Translations under genes and position numbers: made by a program | Shown: piece after piece, positions 10,811 through 21,205 of the stretch | Layout: each line of letters opens with the position of its first letter | Numbering within the stretch: position 1 is the first letter of the stretch | Source: Tupaia tana | Lineage: Eukaryota > Chordata > Mammalia > Scandentia > Tupaiidae | Direction of reading: 5' to 3' | DNA length: 64,000 bases | Assembly (NCBI GenBank): GCA_026018925.1 | Contig: JAKSZU010000002.1 | Span: 51,945,337-52,009,336 of the forward strand | Notes under the pieces: model-generated | Seen by the model: only the letters and a program-made list of their open reading frames with translations | The model's database searches: none | Told to the model about the DNA's origin: nothing

Positions 10811-12594
10811 CAGAGCTAAAACCACTGAGCAACATGAAAAGCTAGAAAGAGAATTTTCATGGCAATGTGTATCATAGGTACACCTTGCCAGTTAGGTATG
10901 AGGGTTATTTTTTCCTAATAGAGGTGACAAAACCAGCAGAAAGGCAAGTAGAATAATACTGTTAAGGCATTTGCTGAAGTTTTGCTCCATTGATACCAGA
11001 GCATCTGATAGGCTTCTATCCTAACCTAATTATGGTTTTCTCCCTGAAAGTAGAGGAAATAGTGAGAGAAATGACTGAATGATGACCATCATCTGCAAAC
11101 GAGGGTATAGGAAAAGGTCAAGGTCTTCCATAAGGTCTTCTTCAGCCATAATGGTCTCTTGATTCTGTGATTCGAACATGACCAACAAAAAATCACTTGG
11201 TGATGTGAAAATAACAACCCTGGAGGAAACCTTGGAGTTTATGGTACCAAGAGAGAGATCCCTGGGAAGGGAAATATATTCCATGACTATAACTATAACT
11301 AAATTGTCTAGAAATGCAAAATAGGGTTTTATGTATGCCAAAATGCTAATCGTTGAAAAAGCATAAGATTTTATCATGTAGAAAAGTATCACATATAAAA
11401 TGATTGAAATTATATAAATAGTGTCTAGTAGTATAACCACCAACCACAAATAATCATGGAATTAATAAGTTCAGAAAACATTTATCTGACCAGTAAAATT
11501 TTTTCTTGTCAAATCACTGTATGCTTATTGGGTGTTCAGTATAAAAAGCAGAAAAAAAAAAAAAAAAAAAACACTAGGAGCTGAACTTTAGAAGGAACAC
11601 AAACATTAGTTTTGCATCCAAGTGTGAGATACAGTTATCAGAAATGGTCTTATTAAAACCAACCAAGTGAGTAATCTCACATTTAAGCAAGACCATAAAA
11701 GGGCACCAATAAGGATTTTCTTTTAAAAAAAAAAATCTGGTGTATCTAATGAATTTCTGCTTGGTGAATTTCTCTTTTGTGAACAGGAACTGCAGTTAAG
11801 GATAAGTGTCATCGGTTCTCAGTGTTTGAGTGCAACCAACAGTCTGGGTTAACTGGCAAATATATTATTCTAAATAAGACTGTAACATTCCTTCAGGGGA
11901 AATATAGAGCTCTCCTTGAAGATGGAACTAGGCTTTGTAGATAAAAAGAAATGAGCCTGCAATGTTGTAATTATAATATTTCTCTCCAAAAATACTAGTA
12001 GCATTTGAATGAGTGGCAGTGGGTCTGATCCCTTTGGGGGTTGTGAAGAGATGCTGAAAAGTCATGCTCTCTGCTTATGGCAAGAGAGAAAAGTGGAGCC
12101 TTTTTTTTACCATGAAAGTGCAGTAACAAGCCAGCTCTTTGCTGGAATAAATAAAAGAAAGTAGACTCACCATTTCCACATCATTTAGTGTTTAAATACT
12201 GGTCTTTTCATCCAGAAACAGATGCTGTGTAAGCTAATAAAAAAGACTGTCCATGTAGTACTAGAAGCATTACTGGGCTTATCGTCATCTCTTTCTAGTG
12301 CGCTCAGAGACAAGGTTCTAGCCAGTACCTCTGGTGAGGGTCCAGGTTTTCATAGTCCTTTCATCAGTCGGGAAATCAGAAGTGTCTCGTCATTAGAAAA
12401 TATGTGGTGAACTAATATTGCTATTCAAGTCTTTAAAATTAAATGTTGCCTTTTTAATATAGGGTTAGTGGTAGTATATCCTTAATAAGAAGATTTTTAA
12501 AAAGTTCCATGCTGTTGCCATTGACCACAAATAAGATCTTATTTAGCATTTAGTTGTGATATCTCATCCACACAACCAGCAGTGTGCTCTCCTT
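10811..12594. other. Unassigned AT-rich sequence
   Basis: A poly(A) run of about 21 bp lies at 11550-11571. The 139-codon minus-strand frame at 11030-11449 is hydrophobic because the DNA is AT-rich; it has no family signature. I see no repeat I can name. Confidence 0.4.
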
Positions 12595-12609
12595 AGACTG
12601 GAGGTTCTT

Positions 12610-12881
12610 TTTTTTTTTTTTTTTTTTTTTTTGAGAGGTTTTTGCTATAGGGCACGTGCGCTTGCCAGACAGACAGACAGAGACAGAGAGACAGAAAGCG
12701 AGAAATCACCCCCCAGGGGGGATGGCCACGCCACAATCCCTTCTCCTCTGTACTCCTCTCGGGATCTTGGGCATGCACGCACACGTGCCTGGCGTGTTTT
12801 AAGCCACCAGGTCCAGGACGCGAACCGCGGTCGACTACGTGGGAGTCCAGCGACATAGCCATTACGCTAACTGCTGGTCCC
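12610..12881 (-). mobile_element. SINE-A copy, young, with 15-bp duplication
   Basis: Target site agactggaggttctt at 12595-12609 is repeated exactly at 12882-12896. The body retains CpGs (gcgaaccgcggtcgacta in reverse) and the full palindrome. It is inserted at the left edge of the MER5A-like element. Confidence 0.95.
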
Positions 12882-12883
12882 AG

Positions 12884-13475
12884 ACTGGAGGTTCTTAAAC
12901 TTTAGCAAGTATTAGAATCACCTGCAACAGCAGTCTGCAGCCTTTTCAGTACCAGAGGACAGCCATGTGGAAGATCATCCCTCCACGGTTGGGAGTGGGA
13001 AGTGGTCCCAAATGACCCGAGTACACCACATCCACTGTGCACCACATTTCCACTGTACCACATTGTAATATAATGAAACAACTACACAACAATGGGGTTC
13101 AAGCTCCTATGAGAACCCAGTACTGTCACTGATCCGACAGAAGAGGGAGGCCAGACAGTAACCTGAATTAATGATGGGGAGTGGCTGCAAACACAGACAA
13201 AGCCTTGCTCACTGCACAGCTGGCAGACCAGTACCAGTTGACCCAGTCCCTAACAGGCCACAGACTGGTCCCAGTCTGCCACCTGGAGGTTGGGAAACCC
13301 TGACCTAGAAGGCTTGTTAAAGCTACTTTGCTGGTTTTCATCCAGCAAAGTAGCTGATTCAGTAGTTTCTGATTCAGTACTTTTGAAACCAAGAATTTAT
13401 GTCTAATAAAATGTCTAGGTGATACTGATGCTGCCAGTTTAGGGACCACACTTTGGGAACCACTGCCTTGAGACT
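12884..13475 (+). mobile_element. MER5A-like hAT MITE split by MER1-like element
   Basis: Left part 12884-12926 (gaggttcttaaactttagc ... agaatcacctg) and right part 13304-13475 (aaggcttgttaaagc, tttctgattcagta, ccacactttgggaacca) give the two halves of MER5A in correct order. The gap holds the MER1-like element. Confidence 0.75.
12927..13303 (+). mobile_element. MER1-like hAT-Charlie element inserted in MER5A
   Basis: Begins agcagtctgcagccttttc and ends near ccacagactggtcccagtc and gaggttgggaaaccctga, the usual MER1 ends. The centre has lost length relative to the better copy at 42230-42690. Confidence 0.7.
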
Positions 13476-15300
13476 GTGCAGAGCTCATTGTGACTAACTT
13501 TGAGATGCTGAAGTAGAATGATGAAACAAGGATTCTTTGTGAATCTGTTTCATCCCACTCTTTTCTGATTATGTCAACAATATTGGGAATGTCTTAAACT
13601 TCCTTCTTGCCCATAACCAGTAATAAATATTTTAACATTATGATTATGTTGTTTAATGTAGACTTTGTATCCAGAAGAATAAATAGGAAAGGGTAATAGT
13701 TGATGCATATTCTGACCTTGCTTACACAGATTGTTTTTAAACCATAGTGAGGTGGTGTTGAAACTCTAAACCTACCTCCCCCTCAGTCTAATTCTGTTTA
13801 AGGCTGATGCTTGGCATTATGTGTTTACCATGTATGTAATCATTACATGTGGCCATAAAGCAGTTGACAGAGAAGTAGGAAGAGATGCTCTTGATTGATT
13901 TACTGATGAGAAACCCAAGACACTGGGTGGAAGTGCCTGGTTGTGGCCATTAGTGGTCGCCCTGGCCCCTGCATTATTGTGTGGTTGCTGGATGCTGTCC
14001 TACTTCCTCCCACTGCCTGCCCACATGTGCATTCATCTGAGGCCTCTGGAACAATAACCATGAAAGATGAAATGATGATTTGGTAACTTTGTATTGTCCT
14101 GTCTCAGACAAACATTAAGATTCAGTTCCCAGAGGGTATCTTTCTACATACATTGGACATCTGGTGTGATTCCTGCCAGAAACATCTTTGTTAACACATG
14201 TAGAGCTCTTGCAAATGTAGGTTCTAAGGCAGAACAAAGACATTAGTCCCATTTTACAAATAGACTTTAAATGTCTTTATCTATATAATGGAGAGTATAA
14301 CTCCTGTGCCTCCTGCCTCCAAGACAGGTGTGAAAATGAAGTAAGATAATGTGTGTAGAAGAGCTTTAAGAAAGAAAGGAAAAGTACTAGAGAGATGGAG
14401 ATGGTGTAGTTTGGGAGGCTTTATTGGTGGCTGCTGCTTTGATGATAATCTCGAAAAATGCTAATGGAGCCACCTTTTTAAAGGTTCTGGTTAAGATGGT
14501 TTGACCCTGAGTAATTATCAACCATTAGAGAATTTTAACATTTCACTTTGAATTATGTAAATTACTGGAGAGTTATGTTTTTCTGAGGGGAAACTGAAAC
14601 AAGTTCATTTGTTTTCCCAACCACTCACCATTATAGTGTGTTAGCCACACTAGGATAACTGCACTTCCTGCATTTTGCTAGCCCTGCATATGCTAGCCCT
14701 GAGGAGACTAGAATACATTGAGATTTCGACATCTGGGGATTCTTTCAACATTCTGCAGGACACTAGGAGGTGTAATTTTTTTTAACTCTAAGTAAAACAC
14801 TTTGCCCTTTTTGTTTACTTAAATAGAGATGTGTTCTAAGATTGTGTGAAATTATTACCATGTGTTTAAAAAATGGGAGTTTTTTTAAAAAAATAAACTA
14901 TATACCAAATTTATGTTAAAGTATACCCTGAGGTGAAAACAAATAAGGTTGACTTCCAGAAGAATATTCCACCTCTAGTGTTATTTTATTTTAATGTGCT
15001 TTAATGGAATCTCTAGCTATTAGTTCAGGAGATGTTAATGTTCTCAAAGCAAAGTGCAGTAAGCTACCATGACTATCTTCTGGGAGAGTTAGAAAGACCC
15101 TTGTTTAAGTGTAGCATATCCCATGAAGATGGAACACTTTCGGGAGACTTTACTGTACAAATTTTATCTTCCTCTGTGTGTCATTGCACCTCCTAGTGTC
15201 CTTCAGAATGTTGACATTCCCAGTATCGTTTCTGACTACAGCAAATCTTCACCATCTCCAGGAGTCCCTGCTAACCAAATAGCTGGAGATCCAGGATACC
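13476..15300. other. Mostly unassigned; MIR fragment at 14265-14375
   Basis: 14265-14375 resembles the second half of sense MIR (tttatctatataatggag, then a gtgaaaatgaagtaagataatg block). The rest is unassigned, AT-rich, and has no supportable exon. Confidence 0.45.
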
Positions 15301-15667
15301 TGTTTTTCTTTCCCTTTCTTCTTGCTTTCTTCCTCCCTCCCTTCCTTCCTTCTTCCCCCTCACCTATCTCTCTCTCTATTTCTCTCCCTCTTTCTTTTTT
15401 AGTTTAGTTTTTATCTTTTTTTTTTTTTTTTTTTTTTTTTGCTATAGGGCTCATGCACTCACCAGACAGTGAGAAAAAGAGAAAGCAAGAAATCACCCAC
15501 TTGGGGAATGACCACACCACAATTCCTTCTCCTTCATTCCCTCTTAGGACTTTGGGCACACAAATGCATGCGCCCAGTGTGATATTCAAGTCACCAGGTC
15601 TGTTACTCAAGCCACACAGTCGGCCATGTGGGATCCAGCACCTTAACCTCCATACCACCTACTGGCC
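15301..15667 (-). mobile_element. SINE-A copy, older, with polypyrimidine tail
   Basis: The right part (15440-15667) reads gctatagggctcatgcact ... cacctactggcccc, a minus-strand SINE-A with CpGs decayed and the palindrome eroded. The left part is poly(T) and (TTCC/CT)n derived from its A-rich tail. Flanks ccaggatacct (left) and ccaggatgcct (right) look like an imperfect duplication. Confidence 0.8.
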
Positions 15668-16514
15668 CCAGGATGCCTTTTCTAATTTTTCTCATAAGAT
15701 GCTCATGAGTAAGGCTAAATTTCAGCCCAGTTGAAAAGATTCTCCAGATTTCTCTGTTATCTTAGGTGCCCTGGTGCAGAGAGCTACCCAGCCATGGGCC
15801 AAGTGACACAATGTGTTGTGATTGTACCCCCCATCTGTCACAGTGTCTTTCAGTGTACCATCCTCCCCCATCAGTGGCCTTTTCTTGACCTTCCTGGGCA
15901 TGCACATGTGCATACACACCCAACACACGTACTTAACACTCTGCATCACACCTGATTTTTTCTGTTGACTCATTGTTTGAGGATCCGCCCCAGCCAAGAT
16001 ACAAAAACTAGTGGGTGTTAACATTGTGATGAGTCAAGAGTGTGTCAAATACTGATATACATTTTGATGAGACCTTCCTAGAGATGGTACCTTCTCTAAG
16101 GAGTAGATAGAAATTTCAAGACTATGGCAGACTGGTAGTATGGGAATGGAGGGATATTTTTGAATAGAGAGATTCTTGGGAACTTTTCAAACCTCCCCAG
16201 AAAATAAGGAAGCTGCATATTAACCACACTACTTCATCTAAAAGCCTGAGGCCAGTTGAGCTATGGAATTCAGAATTGGGTGTTAATGTAGCAACATGGT
16301 ACATACACCTTATAATAATATCCCCAGCATGATCTGAGATCATGACCATAATTAAAGACATTAGTCATTTGCAATAACATGATTATATCAGTTCATCAGA
16401 ATGCACTAAAAAATGAGTTTTAGTTGGGTCAGATTTTGCTGGCAGAGTAGCTTTTGGTTGTCAAAGCTTTTGGGGTTTCAGAATTGCAGATAAGACATTA
16501 TGCACCTGTATTAT
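15668..16514. other. Unassigned unique sequence
   Basis: No exon, RNA gene or known repeat could be assigned between the SINE-A and the palindromic MITE. Confidence 0.4.
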
Positions 16515-16594
16515 TAGGTCGCTGTGAAAGTCATGATGTCCTTTCCTTTGTTTTTCTATGCAAAAATGCATCATGACTTTCCCGACAACCCAAT
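16515..16594. mobile_element. 80-bp palindromic MITE, mariner-like
   Basis: The two arms are ggtcgctgtgaaagtcatg and catgactttcccgacaacc: the inner gaaagtcatgatg / catcatgactttc is a perfect 13-bp inverted repeat, and the outer bases also pair partly. The whole is about 80 bp, the size of MADE1-type mariner derivatives, but the sequence is not MADE1. Confidence 0.65.
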
Positions 16595-16604
16595 TGTTAA
16601 CAAT

Positions 16605-16720
16605 GGTTCGCGTTGACTGAGTACTTATAGTGCACCAGGCACCGTGCGAAGTGAACACTGCACACATATGCTTACTTACTACATTCAGCAACCCCGTGAA
16701 GTAGGAATTATGTTCCCTAG
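16605..16720 (-). mobile_element. MIR fragment, antisense
   Basis: ttgactgagtacttatagtg, caccaggcaccgtgcgaag and aaccccgtgaagtaggaatt follow the antisense MIR order. Confidence 0.75.
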
Positions 16721-16737
16721 TCCACTGTTTCCTAGGA

Positions 16738-16960
16738 TCAAGTGCCTGCCATGTGCCAAGGAAAAGAGCAGAAAGTCTGTGCAGACCCACCTAAAGAGGC
16801 TCGCAGTCATATAAGGGAAACAGCTGGGTGCACAGGCATCTGCACACACAGGGCTGTGGGAACAGAGGTGGGGCCTGGCCTCCTGTCCATCCAGGAAGGG
16901 CTCCCAGCAGGTGCTGGCGCAGCTCTGTCCTCCAGGCAGAGGAGGAAGCCAGCCACAGGG
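16738..16960 (-). mobile_element. Possible antisense L2 fragment
   Basis: agtgcctgccatgtgccaag and ccaggaagggctcccagc occur with L2-like spacing. Weak; it lies in the intron side of the terminal exon described next. Confidence 0.35.
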
Positions 16961-17089
16961 GACTTCTGTGGTCATTCCAGCCTCTTGCTCATAGAAAGCC
17001 TATTTGTTCTAGGTCAGCAGCTACCACGCCTTAACGACGATGTGCTTCGTTCTCTTTAACACAGCCTGCTCTTCTTTCCTCTCTCGTAG

Positions 17090-17267
17090 AACCCCCATCT
17101 CGGCATTTTCACAAGATAACATCTATGAAGTTCAGCCTCCGAGAGTAGACAGAAAGTCTACTGAGATCTTCCAAGCCCACATCCAGGCCAGTCAAGGCAT
17201 CATGCAGCCACTGGGGAAAGAGGACACCTGCGTGTACCGAGAGTACATCAGGAACCGCTACCTGTGA
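17090..17267 (+). CDS. Terminal coding exon of an unidentified host gene (58-codon C-terminus)
   Basis: A pyrimidine-rich tract (cttctttcctctctcgtag) ends in the acceptor AG at 17088-17089. The exon opens with the last base of a split codon (phase 2 intron), continues [14 protein letters not shown], then a basic/polar stretch [20 protein letters not shown], and ends REYIRNRYL at the TGA of 17265-17267. An AATAAA at 17390 lies about 120 bp downstream. Codon choice is ordinary, the frame is uninterrupted, and no repeat overlaps it, unlike all other open frames in the window. The tail is hydrophilic and contains tyrosines (NIYEV, VYREYI) but no domain I can name; I do not recognise the gene. No upstream exon could be identified in 1-17089, so the gene would enter from the left with a long last intron. 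It could instead be a pseudogene fragment that kept its acceptor. Confidence that it is a real exon is moderate. Confidence 0.6.
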
Positions 17268-17420
17268 GGGCAGGAGGGCCACATTTGATCGTGTTATTTG
17301 TTTGGTCTCATCTTAAAAAGGTAATGTCCCAAAAGCCCTTTCTTTGCATCTGAAGGTTTTTGTCTTTTTGTAACTCACAAATTGTAAGTAATAAAGAATG
17401 ACTAAATATTTTGTTCTTCC
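17268..17420 (+). other. 3' untranslated region of the terminal exon
   Basis: Short, repeat-free 3' UTR from the TGA to a probable cleavage site about 20 bp after the poly(A) signal. A young SINE-A begins at 17451, just outside it. Confidence 0.5.
17390..17395 (+). terminator. Poly(A) signal AATAAA
   Basis: Canonical hexamer in gtaataaagaatg, followed after about 15-25 bp by the T/GT-rich ttttgttcttccc, the expected layout of a cleavage and polyadenylation site. Confidence 0.65.
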
Positions 17421-17450
17421 CTTCAGTTTATTTTAGAAATGCTTCATGTA

Positions 17451-17719
17451 TGGTACCAGCAGTTGGTGTAATAGCTGTGTCACTGGACTCCCATGTAGTT
17501 GACCACGGTTCGAGTCCCAGACCCGATGGCTTAAACTCACACTGGGCATGTGTGCCTGCATGCCCAAGATCCTGAGAGGAGAATAGAGGAGAAGGGATTG
17601 CAGCACGCCCACCCCCCTGGGGGGTGATTTCTTGCTTTCTGTCTCTCTGTCTCTCTCTGTCTTTCTGGCGACTGCACACGCCCTATAGCAAAAACCTCTC
17701 CCCCCGCCAAAAAAAAAAA
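17451..17719 (+). mobile_element. SINE-A copy
   Basis: Flanks atgcttcatgta (17439-17450) and gtgcttcatata (17721 onward) form an imperfect duplication. The B box ggttcgagtcc and the palindrome CCCCCCTGGGGGG are both intact. Tail gcaaaaacctct, then C-rich interruption and A run. Confidence 0.9.
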
Positions 17720-17948
17720 AGTGCTTCATATAGAAGTATGATCAATAGAGTGTCACACACCATAATAAAGAAATTCACTTGGTTCACTTGGTGGGTATTT
17801 ATTGCTGTGTGCAAAGTACTATGGGGTAGTCTAGGAATTGTATGGTAAGCAAAACAAGGCAAAAAATTCCTCTCTTTGAGGAATGAAGGTAAAGCGTTTT
17901 GTTCTTACTTTTATTCATGAAGTATTTTTCTCTATAGTTAACTTCTTT

Positions 17949-18125
17949 TTTTTCAATTTTATTGTTATTTATACATTCAATCAATATACATCATTTAGAT
18001 TGTAAAGAGATTTTACCCAGATTTTATGATATATGCCACTCACCAGGTGAGTTGAGAATACTATACACGACATCATCAATGGGCAACAAACCATATCCGT
18101 GTCTCACTATAGTTAACATCTTAAA
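17949..18125 (-). mobile_element. Possible L1-type 3' end fragment
   Basis: On the minus strand it reads toward gattgaatgtataaataac and aataaaattgaaaaaaaa. The same ending occurs at 56846-57035 and, more loosely, at the 3' end of the HAL1-like element at 47230-47260 (gattaaatgtaaataaat). I infer a shared L1-type 3' end. Confidence 0.4.
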
Positions 18126-18186
18126 AATTTATTCTGATGGTTTTTATGTTAACTTAGTATTTTGATCAAAAATTTTATTAACCCTT

Positions 18187-18442
18187 GGGACCAGCAGTTA
18201 GCGTAATGGCTATGTCGCTGGACTCCCACGTAGTCGACCGCGGTTCGCATCCTGGACCCGGTGGCTTAAAACTCACGCCAGGCGCTTGTGCATGCGTGCC
18301 CAAGATCCTGAGAGGAGAATGGAGGAGAGGGGATTGCGGCGTGACTGTCCCCCTTGGGGGGTGATTTCTTGCTTTCTGTCTCTCTGTCTCTCTCTACCTG
18401 GCGAGCACACACGCCCTATAGCAAAAAACTCTCAAAAAATTT
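18187..18442 (+). mobile_element. SINE-A copy, young, exact 14-bp duplication
   Basis: ttttattaaccctt is present on both sides (18173-18186 and 18443-18456). The head tagcgtaatggctatgtcgc and CpGs are close to the family consensus. Confidence 0.95.
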
Positions 18443-18456
18443 TTTTATTAACCCTT

Positions 18457-18883
18457 GTCTGTAGGAAATAAACATGAAATATTTATGGATAAATGGACAA
18501 GATGTCAAAACAGGGCTTTGACTGATAAAGCAATTGTAGTGAAATATTAATAAATGATAAATCAGGGTAAAGAGTAAACAGTAGAACTATTTTGACTATT
18601 CTTGCAATTTTTCTGCAAATATAAAATTATATCAGAATAAAGCAATGAAAATTGTTATTCTGAAGGGCTTTTTGTGATGTGCAGCTGCATCACATAATTT
18701 GGCATTTGGAGTTCAATATGGTATTGGCTGGTCATGTGTATGTTTAGTTTGTTCTCTGTGTAGTCGAATACTAACTTTGGCAAATTGCTGCATTTTCTAA
18801 CAGTTTAACATAAATTAATTGATTTCATTATGTCTATACTTTTATTACGGTTGTTTTAAGTCCCTGTAAAGCATATAGAGAAG
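18457..18883. other. Unassigned AT-rich sequence
   Basis: No exon or recognisable repeat. Confidence 0.4.
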
Positions 18884-19052
18884 GGAGCAAACAGTTGGCA
18901 TAGTGGTTAAGGCTCTGGACTCCCACATGTCCAACCACAGTTCAAGTCCTGGACCCAGTGTCTTGAAACACACCCAGGCACATGTGTGGGTACATGCCCA
19001 AAATCCCAAGAGGAGAAAAGATTGCAGCATGGCCATCCTCTCTAGGGGTGAT
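18884..19052 (+). mobile_element. SINE-A copy, 3' shortened
   Basis: gggagcaaacagttggcata to ctctctaggggtgatttcc; the pyrimidine stretch and tail are missing. CpGs have decayed, so it is one of the older copies. Confidence 0.8.
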
Positions 19053-19394
19053 TTCCTAAGACTCTGGGATTCTATGGAAAGTTTTGCAGTACAAAGAAAG
19101 GTTAAGTCCCCATTTAACAGTTATTTTTGATTGAATGACAAAGTAATAGGTAAAAGGAATTTTGTGTTGGCACAGTTTAAATGTCTAACACAATAGCTTG
19201 CTATCTGTGGGAGCTCACATGAGTTTTTCCAAGTTAAAGACTAATCCTGAATGGTTTCAGAGGTGCTAATTATAGATAAGACACTGATCTTCATTTTTTA
19301 AATTATTTTTAACATGGTTTCTGGAGACCCACCTACTAATGATAAGAATGAACTTTATATTGAGTCCTTTGAGATCATCTGCAATCAAGATCAT

Positions 19395-19535
19395 CTTTTA
19401 TAACCTGTCTGAGCTTGCCTTCCTTAAAATGTAAAATGAGGTTACTGACCTGTACTTTGTTGGCTTATTGTAAAATTTAGAGATAGTGTATATAAAATAC
19501 ATAGCCATGATTTCTGGCTCATAAATGATGCTCAA
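19395..19535 (+). mobile_element. MIR fragment, sense
   Basis: aacctgtctgagcttgcc, aaaatgtaaaatgaggtta and the following attg/aaatttagaga region correspond to the distal half of MIR. A (GGT)n run follows at about 19553-19576. Confidence 0.55.
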
Positions 19536-19710
19536 GTAGTGGTAGCTGCTGTTGGTGGTGGTGGTGGCTGGTGGTGTTGATAGCAATGATATTCTTGTGA
19601 CTGACACCTTAATGTTCTTAAGACTGTGTCTTCAGAGTCAACATGACTTTGACATTGCAAGATGGAATCTGAGATATTAATTTTGTCGTTAATTCAGATC
19701 ACTTCAGCTT

Positions 19711-19984
19711 TTTTTTTTTTTTTTTTTTTTGGAGAGGTTTTTCACTATAGGGTGCGTGCGCTCGCCAGACAGACAGAGAGAGACATAGAGACAGAAAGCG
19801 AGAAATCACCCCCCAGGGGGGATGGTCACGCCGCAATCCCTTTTCCTCCATTCTCCTCTCAGGATCTTGGGCACGCACGCACACGCGCCCGGCGTGAGTT
19901 TTAAGCCACCAGGTCCGGGACGCGAACCGCGGTCGACTACGTGGGAGTCCAGCGACATAGCCATTACGCTAACTGCTGGTTCCC
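19711..19984 (-). mobile_element. SINE-A copy, young, exact 14-bp duplication
   Basis: gatcacttcagctt occurs at 19697-19710 and 19985-19998. CpG-rich body (gcgaaccgcggtcgacta in reverse) indicates recent insertion. Confidence 0.95.
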
Positions 19985-20062
19985 GATCACTTCAGCTTTA
20001 ACTGTATAAGGAAAGCTTTACAAATTCCTAGCAAAGCAGACATAACATTTCACTTCTAGAAA

Positions 20063-20303
20063 GAGCCAGCCCTGTGGCCTGGTGGTTAGAGGAGCTAGAT
20101 CCCACTTAGCCAACCATGTGGTTCAAGTTCCAGACCCAGTGGCTTGACAAACACATCAGGTGCATGTGCATGCCTGCCCAAAATCCTGAAGGAAGAGAGA
20201 AATGGAGAAAGGGTGGTGGTGTGACCATTCTCCATGTGTGGTGCGTCTCTCTCTTTCTGATTAGTGTTTGTGCCCTCTGGCAAACTGACAAAAACAAGTA
20301 AAC
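20063..20303 (+). mobile_element. SINE-A-related copy, older
   Basis: gagccagccctgtggcctgg head, gtggttcaagttccagac at the B box, gcctgcccaaaatcctg centre and gcaaactgacaaaaac tail. The palindromic core is absent. Confidence 0.7.
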
Positions 20304-20507
20304 AAAGGCTCATGATCTCAAGGAGTACACAAAGAAAGTGACTATATGTCTGAAAGCACCAAAAAGCTGATATGTCCTAGAACATATACAGGCTGCTTTC
20401 AGGCCCAACAGAAAAAAATAGATCATAGTTAAAAGCATGAGCTTTGACCCTTATCACTTACTAGTAGCTATGGGACTTTGAGAAATTACTTAGTGTCTCT
20501 GAGGCTT

Positions 20508-20528
20508 TTCTTTCTTTCCTTCTCTTTT

Positions 20529-20584
<56 letters not shown>

Positions 20585-20736
20585 AATTTTATTTATTCAT
20601 TCATTTATTTTAATTTGACCATAGAGAGAGAGAGAGAGGGAAAGTGAGAAAGCAAGCCACTAGATCTGGACTCGAACTATGATTGGCCATGTGGGAGTGT
20701 CCAGTTCCTTAACCGCTAAGCCACCTGCTGGTCCCC
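20508..20736 (-). mobile_element. SINE-C copy with (TTTC)n tail
   Basis: Duplicated site ctgaggctt at 20499-20507 and 20737-20745. The (CTTT)n run at 20508-20583 is its expanded tail in reverse; the body gagaaagcaagccactagat through ccacctgctggtccc is a minus-strand SINE-C. Confidence 0.85.
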
Positions 20737-20778
20737 CTGAGGCTTAATTTTCTAATCTGGTAGAAAGAGTTGTTGAAG

Positions 20779-20951
20779 GCTGGCAGGTGGCATGGTGGTT
20801 AAGATGCTGGAATTCCACATGGCCAACCGTAGTTTGAGTCCTAGACCTAGTGGCTTGCTTTTTCACTTTCCCTCTCTCTCTTTGTCCAGTCAAGGTAAAA
20901 ACAAATAAATACATACATAAATAAAATGAAATAATTCTTAAAAATAAAAAA
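20779..20951 (+). mobile_element. SINE-C copy
   Basis: Flanked by aaagagttgttgaag (20764-20778) and aaagaattgttgcaag (20952-20967). The A-type head runs to agtggcttgc and then joins directly to ttttcactttccctc, showing the internal deletion that defines SINE-C. Confidence 0.85.
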
Positions 20952-20988
20952 AAAGAATTGTTGCAAGACAGAAATGATACCTGTAAAG

Positions 20989-21146
20989 GAGCCAGACAGT
21001 GGTGCAGTGGTAATGCAGTGCTCTACGAGGCTCACACAGGGGAAGTTTCCAGGTCCACTTGGAGCATACCAAGGCACATGCATGCCCATGGTCCAGGGCT
21101 GACTGAAGCTGTTGGGGAGCTTTCTCTCTCTCTGAGAAAGAAAAAA
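20989..21146 (+). mobile_element. SINE-B copy, exact 13-bp duplication
   Basis: gatacctgtaaag is present at 20976-20988 and 21147-21159. Head gagccagacagtggtgcag, centre catgcccatggtccaggg. The third and separate insertion in this MIR. Confidence 0.9.
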
Positions 21147-21205
21147 GATACCTGTAAAGCATTGGGCATGGTGTCTATGTCAAAGTCACTGAGTGTTAGC
21201 TTAAA

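Larger units (their letters stand above)
20435..21205 (+). mobile_element. MIR fragment interrupted by three SINEs
   Basis: MIR pieces lie at 20435-20507, 20739-20778, 20956-20988 and 21147-21205. Joined in order they give gatcatagttaaaagcatg, actttgagaaattactta, ggcttaattttctaatctgg and gcattgggcatggtgtc, the MIR succession. Each gap is one SINE with its own target duplication. Confidence 0.8.

Noticed and set aside
11030-11449. 139-codon hydrophobic minus-strand frame that looks like membrane segments
   Set aside because: Hydrophobicity comes from AT-rich DNA; no homolog or gene context is visible.
15181-15296. Possible internal exon with acceptor at cacctcctag and a frame LQNVDIPSIVSDYSKSSPSP
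   Set aside because: The acceptor is plausible, but there is no donor GT at the end of the frame and the right side runs into a SINE tail. I could not link it to the exon at 17090.
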